From NCBI GenBank assembly GCA_003242035.1, contig QBMC01000010.1, positions 1 to 52,116 on the forward strand: a stretch of DNA of 52,116 nucleotides. Reading direction: 5' to 3'. Source of the stretch: Nodosilinea foveolarum (GTDB taxonomy: Bacteria > Cyanobacteriota > Cyanobacteriia > Phormidesmidales > Phormidesmidaceae). This document shows positions 7,219 to 15,671 of the stretch, one piece after another; position 1 is the first letter of the stretch, and the number at the start of each line of letters is the position of its first letter. Below the pieces are notes generated by a model that searched no databases, had not been told where the DNA came from, and saw only the letters and a program-made list of their open reading frames with translations. Made by a program: the position numbers and the translations under genes.

Positions 7219-8793
7219 CTAACTTTCTTGCGTAGCCCGATCTATAGTCGCCACCACCTTCTCATAGATAGCCTCAGCCTCTTCAGGCGTATTGCCAATG
7301 CAGGTCAGGCCCAATTTGCCATGCTCGCTCAGGCAACCCATCAGGTGAAAAACGACGCCCACGCCATCAATAGAGCTAAAGTGAAGCTGCTCGCCCATAA
7401 TGATATCCATCAAATCGTTAGGCAAAAGTCCCCGGTAGGCTTCGCTTTGTAAATTATCTGACGCCCGATAATACTTAGCCTGACCGTTTTTCGTATAGAA
7501 CTTGCCATCTTCCAAGCTATAAGTGCCGTTAGTCAGCAGCTTTAGCGCCATAAAGGGGTGCGTCGTACCGCCCTTACGCAGGTTGATTTCGATGGCGCTG
7601 ATATCCCAGGGATTCTCTACATTCTCTGGGTGATGCACCGCAATAAAGTCCACGCTGTAGCGCTCTAACGCTCCTTTTTTTGCTAGGTTTTGCCCCACCT
7701 TTCGGCCCATTTCTTGCAGTGCCATTCGATAATCGTCCGCCGCCGGAAACGTACAGCCCAAAAAGATCTGACCATCGGGGCCACCGAGCACCTGGTCGTG
7801 CGTGGAGAGAATTTCGACGGTGCCTTTGGGCGTAACGCGGCCCTGAACGCTGGGCGAGAATTTTTGCTCACCTTCGATAAAGGCTTCGGCGATCGCCCCC
7901 AATTCCTTAATCTTCTTCTCAAAAGAAGCCCAGGTCTCTGTATCGCACTGAAACCGTAGGTCGGCCATTGCAGCGGCGATCGCCTTTACCCGCGCCCCAC
8001 GCTCAGCTTTACCCGGCGCAACCTCCGCCAAACCCGCCAGTGAAAGCAGCGCATTCCCCTCACCCGAAAAGCCCTCATTCAGCTTGATCACAATCCGCTT
8101 TAGCTCAGGCTGTCGTTCCCACAGCGCCGCCGTCACCTCAGACAGCTCAGCCGTACTATGTGTCAGTTCGCTACCGTCTGGCAAAGGAATACCGCACTCC
8201 GCGAATATTTGCCGACTACCGTCCTTGGTTCCCCAATAGAGCAGTTCTGGATCGACGGCCAGTAAGGGCAAATCGAGCGCCAAGGCCAATTCTTTCTCCA
8301 GCTCAGTGGAGTTGTAGCAAGTCATGTAGGCTTCGTCGGGCTTTATTTTTGCCTTAATGCGCTTCATCAGGCGCGGACGAGCCAGAATTTTTTCTGTAAG
8401 CGGTTGTAAGGAAGAGTCGTAGGTGGCAAATAGATCTAGGCGATCGCGCGCATGAGAGCTAGGAATTCCTGGCAGTAATTCCAGGTAATAATCCACAATG
8501 CTGGGATGCAGCGGCTGAGAGGTTACATAAATCACCCTGGTTTCAGGATTGCGCAGCCGAATTAGCGCAAACAGCAGCCGCTCTTCGTAATGATGAACCC
8601 CTTTCACTTTTGATAGCTCAGCTTGATCTAGACTCAGCGAAGGCACTACCAAAATCTGCCGAGGACTGCGGTCAAAGTCGTCAATTGAGTGCCAGCGATC
8701 CTTCAGATCGGCTTGTAGCTGATGAAATCGCTCGTCTCCAGATTGGCTCCCCTGAACACGACTAAGCGGAAGAGTAGCTTCGGCAATAACCAT
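7219..8793 (-). CDS. PGM1-type ATP-grasp peptide ligase
   Basis: The 524-residue protein resembles the ATP-grasp enzymes related to PGM1, the pheganomycin peptide ligase. An N-terminal pre-ATP-grasp domain (about 1–200, with QILVVPSLSLD and RVIYVTSQPLH) is followed by the nucleotide-binding lobe (IVIKLNEGFSGEGN, about 234–247), a middle region with SPSVQGRVTP and STHDQVLGG, and the metal-binding EINLRKGGTTHP signature near residue 400. ATP-grasp ligases form amide bonds through an acyl phosphate. Substrates are not known for the cyanobacterial members. No peptide precursor gene or biosynthetic cluster is adjacent, so a housekeeping or storage-peptide role is as likely as a natural product. 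The start at 8793 has AGAGG nine bases upstream. Confidence 0.8.
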   Translation of the reverse strand: MVIAEATLPLSRVQGSQSGDERFHQLQADLKDRWHSIDDFDRSPRQILVVPSLSLDQAELSKVKGVHHYEERLLFALIRLRNPETRVIYVTSQPLHPSIVDYYLELLPGIPSSHARDRLDLFATYDSSLQPLTEKILARPRLMKRIKAKIKPDEAYMTCYNSTELEKELALALDLPLLAVDPELLYWGTKDGSRQIFAECGIPLPDGSELTHSTAELSEVTAALWERQPELKRIVIKLNEGFSGEGNALLSLAGLAEVAPGKAERGARVKAIAAAMADLRFQCDTETWASFEKKIKELGAIAEAFIEGEQKFSPSVQGRVTPKGTVEILSTHDQVLGGPDGQIFLGCTFPAADDYRMALQEMGRKVGQNLAKKGALERYSVDFIAVHHPENVENPWDISAIEINLRKGGTTHPFMALKLLTNGTYSLEDGKFYTKNGQAKYYRASDNLQSEAYRGLLPNDLMDIIMGEQLHFSSIDGVGVVFHLMGCLSEHGKLGLTCIGNTPEEAEAIYEKVVATIDRATQES

Positions 8794-8949
8794 AAATAAG
8801 AACCTCTAGACAAGGAATCGAATGCGGCTTCAATCCGCTCTTTGATATCTGCTAATTTTCGACATCTGCTGATTAAAGCTTAATATGTGATGTCCTAACG
8901 CCCTCCCTCTTATAGATAGAATTCAGCTAGCCATCACTTAGCCGCCCAC

Positions 8950-8985
8950 AAAAAAACCGGCGCAGTTGTTATACAACCACACCGG
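8950..8985 (-). terminator. Intrinsic terminator of sigF
   Basis: Read on the minus strand, 8957–8985 forms a 13-bp stem with a 3-nt loop, including three G·U pairs, followed by seven U (8950–8956). The wobble pairs exist only in the minus-strand RNA, so the direction matches sigF, which ends about 60 bases upstream. Confidence 0.88.
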
Positions 8986-9044
8986 CTCGTTTCACTTAGG
9001 AGAAACAAAACTAAAAACTTCTTTAAAAATTTTAGGAGAGAGAC

Positions 9045-9908
9045 CTACGGCTGGTCGGCCTGCAAATCCTGCTGAGGCTGCAAATAGGCAACCATTTGCT
9101 CTACGCCGCGCTGAATACGACGCGTGACCGTCATGGGGCTAACGCCAATCCGCTCAGCCACTTCCTTACGAGAAAGCCCCTTAAAAAACACATACTCAAT
9201 CGCAGAGCGAGTTTTTTCCTCTAGCTGGTTCATTGCTCTTTGGATTTGCTGACGATCTTCTTCTAGACCCTGCAAAATGATGTAGTGCATATCTGGCAGA
9301 GTGTCGCCCAGCGTAATGCTCGAATCAATCTGGTGAGAAACCGTTGCATCTAGGCTCAAAGGCATCCGGTTCTTGTTAGCCATCTTTACCTGACGCCACT
9401 CTTGAACAGAGATATCAACCGCGTCAGCCATTTCAATATCAGTTGGCTGGCGACCATACTGGCGAATTAGCTCAGCCTGACATTTTTGGCCTGCTTTTTG
9501 CAGATCTTGCCAGCGGCGGGGAATTTTGACAGTAGTGCCGCGATCGCGCAAAAAGTGCAGCATCTCACCGCGAATATAAGGCACCGCAAAAGAGCTAAAG
9601 GCGCAGCCTTGGCCGGGGTCAAAGCGCTCGATAGAACGAATCAGACCGATGTAGCCAATTTGCTCAAGATCTTCGTAAGGCTCGGCGCACTGGTGGCTAA
9701 CGCGGTGGGCAATCTTACGCACCAAACCGGCATTCAGTCGAACCAGCTCGTTGCGCAAACGAACCGAAGTGCGGTCTTGCTTGTACTCCATTAAAAGTTC
9801 CATACCGCGAGAGCGCAGCTTTGCCGATTTTTCGGACTTAGCGGTTGTGGTTGCAACCTTGTTTGCGCTGATAGCGGCTGAGCGAGTTGCTGTTTGAGAA
9901 GAAGCCAT
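9045..9908 (-). CDS. sigF: RNA polymerase sigma factor SigF (group 3)
   Basis: The 287-residue protein has sigma region 2 (LVRKIAHRVSHQCAEPYEDL through RFDPGQGCAFSSFAVPYIRG, about 65–125), region 3 (about 130–190) and a C-terminal region 4 helix-turn-helix (GLSRKEVAERIGVSPMTVTR, about 244–263). This layout, without region 1.1, is that of the SigF/SigB-like sigma factors. In Synechocystis SigF is needed for pilus formation and phototaxis and takes part in stress gene control. The first 40 residues are Ala/Ser/Lys-rich and variable. The gene is divergent from the Bax-inhibitor-like gene across a 559-bp region with several dyads, and it ends at the terminator at 8950–8985. Confidence 0.93.
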   Translation of the reverse strand: MASSQTATRSAAISANKVATTTAKSEKSAKLRSRGMELLMEYKQDRTSVRLRNELVRLNAGLVRKIAHRVSHQCAEPYEDLEQIGYIGLIRSIERFDPGQGCAFSSFAVPYIRGEMLHFLRDRGTTVKIPRRWQDLQKAGQKCQAELIRQYGRQPTDIEMADAVDISVQEWRQVKMANKNRMPLSLDATVSHQIDSSITLGDTLPDMHYIILQGLEEDRQQIQRAMNQLEEKTRSAIEYVFFKGLSRKEVAERIGVSPMTVTRRIQRGVEQMVAYLQPQQDLQADQP

Positions 9909-10467
9909 AATTTAGGAGCAGTGATTACTGCGTTGAAGCGGTATTGCGTGAATTAAGTTCATTCTCGGGAAGTGGCTTCTTTGCAACCATCGTTGAATTA
10001 CGGTAGTGAGTGGGAACGCTCTCTAACTAACTGAGCAAATATACGCAAAACAGTACAAGCGCAACGCTTTCCTCAGGCCGCTTAAGCCCTTTATTAAAAA
10101 GGGTTTCAAGCTTTTTATCAGTAGATTCTCTGACCTCTAAAATTACTTCAAAAGTAATCGTTTTAATGGGGTGGGCGATCGCGCTAAGGCCCATTTAAAG
10201 GTGTTTTTCCACAGCACTTATACGGAAGTTGTTAACAACTTAAAGAACGCTTCCCCCTGTTAGAAATGCCGACAGAAAAATCTAAAACCTATTACCTCAG
10301 ACATATTTTTCAGATATTTTCTTGTTCTGTTGATTGCCAATATCTGACTGCCAATATCGCAAGCTTTCGATTCTCAGGCGGAAACCCGTAATCGTTAGCA
10401 AACAGAAGATTGACTACACTAGAGAGCAAAGATTTTTGTTTACGTGTTTAGCAGAGGCTGACTTTAG
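9909..10467. other. Long divergent regulatory region, sigF / Bax-inhibitor gene
   Basis: No gene is visible on either strand. The region holds a hairpin ATTACTT-CAA-AAGTAAT (10142–10158), an AATGGG/CCCATT dyad (10165–10170 and 10190–10195), a perfect 16-bp palindrome (10226–10241) and an imperfect dyad just upstream of the sigF start (9917–9930, GCAGT/ACTGC). The length and density of dyads suggest complex control or an unrecognised small RNA. Confidence 0.5.
10226..10241. promoter_or_regulatory. Perfect 16-bp palindrome, candidate operator
   Basis: AAGTTGTTAACAACTT is perfectly self-complementary. It has no loop, so a dimeric protein site is more likely than an RNA hairpin. It lies about 230 bp before the Bax-inhibitor gene and about 320 bp before sigF. 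Confidence 0.45.
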
Positions 10468-11196
10468 ATGAGCAACACTAGCAACTTCCGCAAGGCTATC
10501 CGCGATGCGCAGGGTCAGTCCTTAGTCGGGCCAAACGTCATTGCCAACGCATTACCCTATGTCGGCGGCGGACTCATTCTTACAGCCGCAGGCACATTAG
10601 GCGGCATGAGCGTACTGGCCAATCAGCCAGCGCTATTTATGCAAACCCTGTTAGTTGCCGTCATCGCAGAACTCGCTCTGTTTTTCGTGGCCCGGAGCGT
10701 AGCCATGAAAGGTAACAACGCCGTTGCACTACCCTTACTTTCAACCTACAGCCTGCTTTCGGGCTACACGCTAAGTGGCCTAGTGAATCTGGCAACCCAA
10801 ACACCCGGCGTTGGGATAGAAGGCGTAGGCGTTGCGGCCCTAGCCTGTGGCGTGACCTTTATCGCCGCTCGCCCTATTGGATCTAACCTGTCCGAAGAAG
10901 ACGGATTCGCACTCACAAAAACTGTGCAGCTCGGCATTCTAGCCCTGGTCGTAGTTATCATCGGACAGTTCGCCCTGAGCTTCTTTGGCGTGTACGCTCT
11001 CAACACGATTGAAATCGCGATTTCAGCGATTGGCGTACTCTTATTTGTGGGTGCTGCGGTTGTTGACTTTTTCGTCTTACCTCGTACCTACACCGACGAA
11101 CAGGCCATTCCAGCCGCCCTGTCCATGTATCTCACTTACGTGAACCTATTTGTGTTCATCCTTAGACTCTTGATTGCGACCAACAGCAGAGACTAG
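10468..11196 (+). CDS. Bax inhibitor-1 / YccA family membrane protein
   Basis: The 242-residue protein has seven likely membrane segments, starting after a 25-residue cytoplasmic leader (LPYVGGGLILTAAGTLGG, FMQTLLVAVIAELALFFVA, VALPLLSTYSLLSGYTLSG and so on) and ending with the loop-helix YLTYVNLFVFILRLL typical of Bax inhibitor-1 proteins. Bacterial relatives are pH-sensitive calcium leak channels or interact with the FtsH protease; the role in cyanobacteria is unknown. Inner or thylakoid membrane location is inferred. It ends at a strong terminator at 11261–11304. Confidence 0.9.
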   Translation: MSNTSNFRKAIRDAQGQSLVGPNVIANALPYVGGGLILTAAGTLGGMSVLANQPALFMQTLLVAVIAELALFFVARSVAMKGNNAVALPLLSTYSLLSGYTLSGLVNLATQTPGVGIEGVGVAALACGVTFIAARPIGSNLSEEDGFALTKTVQLGILALVVVIIGQFALSFFGVYALNTIEIAISAIGVLLFVGAAVVDFFVLPRTYTDEQAIPAALSMYLTYVNLFVFILRLLIATNSRD

Positions 11197-11260
11197 AGGA
11201 TACGACCGACCTAGCTTGACCCAGTAGAGTCAGCGCTGAATCAACAGACAACGAACCTTA

Positions 11261-11304
11261 AAAGGACTGACTGAAGCATCTCTGCAATCGGTCAGTCCTT
11301 TTTT
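11261..11304 (+). terminator. Intrinsic terminator after Bax-inhibitor gene
   Basis: An 11-bp perfect stem (AAAGGACTGAC, 11261–11271, with GTCAGTCCTTT, 11291–11301), a 19-nt loop and a run of six T at 11299–11304. Confidence 0.88.
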
Positions 11305-11369
11305 ACGGTCAGCGAATAGCGCTAAGCTATTGATCGTTCAATTCACTTGCCTTAACGACCTACCCAGAT

Positions 11370-12501
11370 ATGTTTGACACTTCCATCCTCAAGCGAGAAC
11401 TTGAGTTGCTCTCTGAGCGCCTGGGCAAAGCTCAGGAATACCTTTGACGTTCCCGCGCTCAACGCCAAAATTAAAGACCTGGAGCAGCTCTCAGCACAAC
11501 CAGACTTTTGGGACGACCAGGACAAAGCTCAAAAGCTGCTGCAAGAGTTAAATGAATACAAGTCAAATCTGGCTCAGTTTCGAGGTTGGAAGACTAGCGT
11601 TGGCGATTCGGAAGCGATTTTAGAGCTGCTAGAACTAGAGCAGGACGACTCGCTGCTTAATGAAGCCGAAAAGACCGTCAACCAGCTCAATCGCGAGCTA
11701 GATCAGTGGGAATTGCAGCAGTTACTTTCTGGGCCTTACGACAAAGAAGGCGCGGTAATTAGCATTAACGCCGGGGCAGGCGGAACGGATGCGCAGGATT
11801 GGGCAGAAATGCTGCTGCGCATGTACAGCCGGTGGAGCGAGCAAAATGGCTATCGGCTGACCCTGATGGAGAAGTCTGAGGGAGACGAAGCCGGATTAAA
11901 GTCGGTAACGATAGAAATTGACGGTCGCTACGCCTATGGCTACTTAAAAGGGGAAAAGGGAACGCATCGTCTGGTCAGAATTTCGCCCTTTAACGCTAAC
12001 GGCAAACGGCAAACGAGCTTTGCGGGCGTTGAGGTGATGCCGATTCTCGACGAAGGCGTAGAGCTGAATATTCCAGACAAAGACCTGGAAGTAAAAACGT
12101 CGCGCTCTGGAGGCGCAGGCGGTCAGAACGTGAACAAGGTAGAGACGGCTGTGCGCATTACGCATTTGCCCACTGGCATATCGGTGCGCTGTACGGAGGA
12201 GCGATCGCAGCTCCAAAACAAAGAAAAAGCCATGACCCTGCTCAAATCCAAGCTGCTAGTAATTGCGCAAGAACAACGCGCTCAAGAAATCGCCGATATT
12301 CGCGGCGACATGGTCGAAGCAGCCTGGGGCAACCAGATTCGTAACTATGTCTTTCAGCCGTACCAAATGGTAAAAGACTTACGCACAAGCGTAGAAACCA
12401 CTGCCGTCTCCGACGTGATGGACGGTGACCTGGAAGCCTTTATTCAAGCGTATCTACGCCAAGAGAACCAGCTAATTGAGACCGGAAATGGAACCGTTTA
12501 G
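11370..12501 (+). CDS. prfB: Peptide chain release factor 2, with programmed +1 frameshift
   Basis: Release factor 2 ends translation at UGA and UAA. Translation starts at the ATG at 11370; the zero frame reads 25 codons and meets an in-frame TGA at 11445–11447 in the context CTT-TGA-C, and the long reading frame continues in +1 from GAC (11446). This is the classic autoregulatory frameshift of prfB: low RF2 favours the shift. An AGGA lies shortly upstream (11434–11437). The protein (about 376 aa) has the codon-recognition SPF (RISPFNANG) and the catalytic GGQ ([10 protein letters not shown]). A conventional single-frame call would miss the first 25 codons and start wrongly at an internal codon. 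It heads the prfB–DUF3285–ybeY–dgkA–trpG run. Confidence 0.97.
11442..11448 (+). other. prfB programmed frameshift site CTTTGAC
   Basis: The slippery Leu codon CTT (11442–11444) is followed by the in-frame stop TGA and a C, which makes a weak termination context. The same heptamer is used in Escherichia coli prfB. Confidence 0.95.
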
Positions 12502-12596
12502 TGGTTCAGCACTGAACAGCACTCGATCAGTTCTCAAAGGGACTTATTCTATTGTCTCAGCGGTAAACTGTAGTTAACACCTTACAAATAGACAAC

Positions 12597-12785
12597 ATGA
12601 CAACCGACAAATCAGTAGTTGCTCAGCCAGATTCAAAGTCTTCTTTAGACGAGCCAACCCCAAGCTTCGTCAAGCTAGCTATGCGCAATATGGTTAAAAA
12701 GGGAGGCACGTCGCTTTATCACTTTTTTCTCTCCGCAGTCGCGCTGCTCAGCTTGTTTGTGGGCCTTGCATACCTTACGCGATAG
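12597..12785 (+). CDS. DUF3285 small membrane protein
   Basis: This 62-residue protein has a polar N-terminal third, a conserved PSFVKLAMRNMVKKGG segment and one C-terminal transmembrane helix (YHFFLSAVALLSLFVGLAYL), ending in TR. It matches the cyanobacteria-specific DUF3285 family. The function is unknown. It sits between prfB and ybeY, six bases before the latter, in the gene order I recall for other cyanobacteria, so co-transcription and a link to translation or the membrane are plausible inferences. Confidence 0.88.
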   Translation: MTTDKSVVAQPDSKSSLDEPTPSFVKLAMRNMVKKGGTSLYHFFLSAVALLSLFVGLAYLTR

Positions 12786-12791
12786 CAAATA

Positions 12792-13343
12792 ATGACGGTG
12801 ACATCTACTAAAAGCGGGCTTCGGAATGAGCTTCAGAACGAAATTCAGACAGCAAATATTCAGGTAGAGGCGTTTGTCGAGGGGGCTTTGGTTAATGTGC
12901 CTGGGATTGCGATCGCCCAATACCAAACCTGGCTCACCCTCTGGCTAACCGAGCTAAATCCAGCCCTCTCACCCCTCAACGCCTACGAACTCAGCTTGCG
13001 CCTCACCACAGACGCCGAAATTCAGCAGCTCAACACAGATTACCGCCATCAGCCCAAGCCCACCGATGTGCTTTCTTTTGCCGCCTTAGAAATCGATTTT
13101 CCCGGTGCGGACGCAATCAATCAAGCGCAGCCGCTGTACTTAGGAGACATCATTATTTCTGTGGAAACGGCCCAAAGACAGGCAGATGAGCGCGATCGCA
13201 CTCTCTCTCTAGAAATCATCTGGCTCACCGCTCACGGACTGCTTCACCTACTCGGGTGGGATCATCCAGACGAGCAAAGCCTAACCAACATGCTAGATCA
13301 GCAAGATCAGATGTTGGCTCTAATTAAAACCGAATTAACCTGA
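12792..13343 (+). CDS. ybeY: rRNA maturation RNase YbeY
   Basis: The 183-residue protein carries the zinc-binding HGLLHLLGWDH motif (HGxLHLxGxDH, about residues 149–159) and the preceding TDVLSF segment of YbeY. YbeY is an endoribonuclease in 16S rRNA 3' processing and ribosome quality control. The N-terminal 30 residues before the core are variable. There are only six bases between DUF3285 and this ATG, which points to one operon. Confidence 0.95.
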   Translation: MTVTSTKSGLRNELQNEIQTANIQVEAFVEGALVNVPGIAIAQYQTWLTLWLTELNPALSPLNAYELSLRLTTDAEIQQLNTDYRHQPKPTDVLSFAALEIDFPGADAINQAQPLYLGDIIISVETAQRQADERDRTLSLEIIWLTAHGLLHLLGWDHPDEQSLTNMLDQQDQMLALIKTELT

Positions 13344-13532
13344 TGGCGCACTTCATCAGGCGAATAGAGCTATAGGTCATCGATCTTAACTAAAACATCT
13401 AAGCGTCAGGGTCTGAGGTACATTAGCTTAAGAGCTGGGCAACGTTTAGAAGCAAATCGTCGTCATTAAGGCAGAGGTCATTCTCGCCTAGACCGTCATT
13501 ACTGATAGCGACGCCAACAGGAATATCTGCGT

Positions 13533-14138
13533 ATGTTCTCTCGTGATAGCCCTTCCTCCCGGAATCACAAACCTTCCCACAGCAGTTCAATGCGGGAGGA
13601 AAAACTGGCTCATCGCAACCGGACTCATTACAGAAAACCGCTTTACCGTAAATCCATGTCAGCAGAATCCCCCTCAGAGACACGCGGAAACAAAGTAGGT
13701 ACGCAGCTAGGCGAAAAGCTGAAGGGTGAGTTGGGGGTGGAGCGATCGCAATCCTGGCAAATCGCGCCCGATCTCTTCACTAGCTTCAAATACGCCTGGG
13801 CTGGCATCTCCTACGCCTTCAAAACCCAGCGCAATTTCAGAGTCCATACAGGCGTCGGCATTCTGGCCATGATCCTCTGCTGGATACTAAACGTCAGCAA
13901 TCTCGAAATCGCCGTTATTTGCCTCACCATTGGCGCGGTGCTAGTCATGGAAATCCTCAACACCGCCTTAGAATCACTCGTAGATCTCACCGTCGGCCAG
14001 ACCTACCATCAGCTAGCTAAAGTTGCCAAAGACTGCGCCGCCGGAGCCGTGCTCATGGCCGCTATCGTCGCCCTCCTAATTGCCGCCCTAATCTTCGCAC
14101 CGCCCCTCTGGACTAATCTACAAAACACGCTGCATTAA
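13533..14138 (+). CDS. dgkA: Diacylglycerol / undecaprenol kinase (DgkA family)
   Basis: The C-terminal 120 residues are a three-helix DgkA domain: FTSFKYAWAGISYAFKTQRNFRVH, the active-site EILNTALESLVDL with E, N and E in the expected places, and KDCAAGAVLMAA. Members phosphorylate diacylglycerol or undecaprenol, recycling lipid carriers for wall synthesis. Before it lie 80 polar residues not needed for the fold. I keep the ATG at 13533 because AGGA lies ten bases upstream; the ATG at 13656, giving a 160-residue protein, has no ribosome site but a more usual length. The 190 bp between ybeY and this start contain no convincing gene. Confidence 0.88.
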   Translation: MFSRDSPSSRNHKPSHSSSMREEKLAHRNRTHYRKPLYRKSMSAESPSETRGNKVGTQLGEKLKGELGVERSQSWQIAPDLFTSFKYAWAGISYAFKTQRNFRVHTGVGILAMILCWILNVSNLEIAVICLTIGAVLVMEILNTALESLVDLTVGQTYHQLAKVAKDCAAGAVLMAAIVALLIAALIFAPPLWTNLQNTLH

Positions 14139-14154
14139 CTAGGCCGCATCTCTT

Positions 14155-14745
14155 ATGATTCTGGTTATTGATAACTACGACAGCTTTACGTACAACTTGG
14201 TGCAATATCTAGGCGAGCTAGGCCAAACCATGAGCGTCGCCAAAGACATCGAAGTCTATCGCAACGATCAAATCACCCTCGAAGAAATTAAGGCCAAAAA
14301 GCCAGACGGCATCGTCATCTCACCCGGCCCTGGCACACCAGACGACGCGGGTGTTTCCCTAGACATCATCGAGCATCTAGGCCCCCAGATGCCGATTCTC
14401 GGCGTTTGCCTGGGCCATCAAAGTATTGGTCAGGTCTTTGGCGGCAAGATTGTCTCTGCACCAGAACTGATGCATGGCAAAACGTCGCCGGTTAGCCACA
14501 AAAACACAGGCGTCTTTGAAGGCTTAGCCGAACCCCTAACGGCCACTCGCTATCACAGCCTAGTCATAGATAAAGACACTTGCCCCGACGTGTTAGAAAT
14601 TACGGCCTGGGTCGCCGACGGCACTATTATGGGCGTCCGCCATCGCGACTATCCGCACATCGAAGGCGTACAATTTCACCCCGAAAGTATCCTCACAGAG
14701 TCCGGCAAAGACCTACTCAAAAACTTTTTGGCGCGGCTTGGATAA
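14155..14745 (+). CDS. trpG: Anthranilate / aminodeoxychorismate synthase, glutamine amidotransferase subunit
   Basis: A class I glutamine amidotransferase of 196 residues. The nucleophile is in LGVCLGHQ, the His/Glu pair in GVQFHPES, and the oxyanion strand is [12 protein letters not shown]. It supplies ammonia to TrpE (tryptophan) or PabB (folate); in cyanobacteria one subunit often serves both. No TrpE or PabB is in the window, and trpD lies far away at 42 kb, so the genes are scattered as usual in this phylum. It follows dgkA by 16 bp. Confidence 0.95.
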   Translation: MILVIDNYDSFTYNLVQYLGELGQTMSVAKDIEVYRNDQITLEEIKAKKPDGIVISPGPGTPDDAGVSLDIIEHLGPQMPILGVCLGHQSIGQVFGGKIVSAPELMHGKTSPVSHKNTGVFEGLAEPLTATRYHSLVIDKDTCPDVLEITAWVADGTIMGVRHRDYPHIEGVQFHPESILTESGKDLLKNFLARLG

Positions 14746-14790
14746 CAGCAGACCGCTCCGACAAACTGGCCCAACTTGGTTACGCGGAAC

Positions 14791-14818
14791 GTCACACCAT
14801 GCGGCAGGATGGTGTGAC
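14791..14818 (+). terminator. Stem-loop after trpG
   Basis: A perfect 10-bp stem (GTCACACCAT, 14791–14800, with ATGGTGTGAC, 14809–14818) and an 8-nt loop. No T-tract follows, so it could slow or stabilise the transcript rather than stop it. It lies in the leader of the MBL-fold gene. Confidence 0.45.
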
Positions 14819-14872
14819 CTACCTCAAGTTAAACCTGCCTCAGACGTTAAAAAAGATACGGTTGAAGACAAT

Positions 14873-15640
14873 ATGAAACGGCGACAACTGCTGCAATATG
14901 CCAGCGCAACCTTTGCCAGTACTTTGGGACTTGGACTAGCTTCTAGCTACCAGTCTTACCAAGCGCAGAGCGGTGCTCTCTCCATCACAGCCTTGGGCCA
15001 CACCGCCTTCGTGTTCTCAGGCGGCGGTCAGAGTATCCTGGTCAATCCCTTCAAGTCCGCAGGCTGCACAGAAGGCTATGCCCAGCCTACCGTCGCTGCC
15101 GATCTGGTTTTGCTCAGCAGTCGCCTCTTCGACGAAGGCTTTTTAACTAGTCAATACGCCAACACGGAAGTCATTGATGAACCTGGCGACTATGCCATTA
15201 ATGGACTCTCCATTCGGGGCATCAGCATGGCGCACGACCGTTTGGGCGGACGACGCTTTGGCGATAATGTTGCCTGGGCTTGGACACAGGCGGGCGTCAA
15301 AGTCGTGCATTTAGGCGGTGCGGCGGCTCCTATTACGGTTGAAGACAAGATCTTGATTGGAAAACCCGATGTGCTGCTTGTACCCGTAGGCGGCGGCCCG
15401 AAAGCGTATACGCCAGAGGAGGCGGTGGAAGCAGTGCGATCGCTCAACCCCAAAATCGTCATTCCCACCCACTACCGCACCGCAGCCGCTAGCAAAACCT
15501 GCGACATCGTCGGCGTCAGCGACTTCATCAAGTTGATGGCTGGCACACCCGTTACACAAGGCGATAATTTTCTCTCCGTCAGCGCTGGAAGTCTGCCTAG
15601 CAGTGGAATGAAGATCGAGGTTTTGAGCTATGCTTTCTAG
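14873..15640 (+). CDS. MBL-fold (UlaG-like) protein with degenerate metal site
   Basis: The 255-residue protein starts with a probable Tat signal (MKRRQLLQYASA) and has the layout of UlaG-like metallo-beta-lactamase proteins: ALGHTAFVF, the DPF position (VNPF here), DEPGDYAINGLSI, VVHLGG, VLLVPVGGG and the final IPTHY. The metal motif SHxHxDH reads S-S-R-L-F-D-E (residues 82–88), so all three His are gone, and the Asp of HLGD reads Gly. Only the His of the final PTHY (His200) and a His in MAHD remain. The protein probably does not bind two zinc ions and may be a binding or structural protein. I start at the ATG at 14873, where the Tat signal begins. Confidence 0.82.
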   Translation: MKRRQLLQYASATFASTLGLGLASSYQSYQAQSGALSITALGHTAFVFSGGGQSILVNPFKSAGCTEGYAQPTVAADLVLLSSRLFDEGFLTSQYANTEVIDEPGDYAINGLSIRGISMAHDRLGGRRFGDNVAWAWTQAGVKVVHLGGAAAPITVEDKILIGKPDVLLVPVGGGPKAYTPEEAVEAVRSLNPKIVIPTHYRTAAASKTCDIVGVSDFIKLMAGTPVTQGDNFLSVSAGSLPSSGMKIEVLSYAF

Positions 15641-15671
15641 GTAGAAAGTCTTAATCTTTTTTAAAGCATTT

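Noticed and set aside
13423-13683. 86-aa minus-strand frame between ybeY and dgkA
   Set aside because: Composition is partly protein-like, but it overlaps the dgkA 5' part and no family is recognised. If dgkA starts at 13656, this frame deserves another look.
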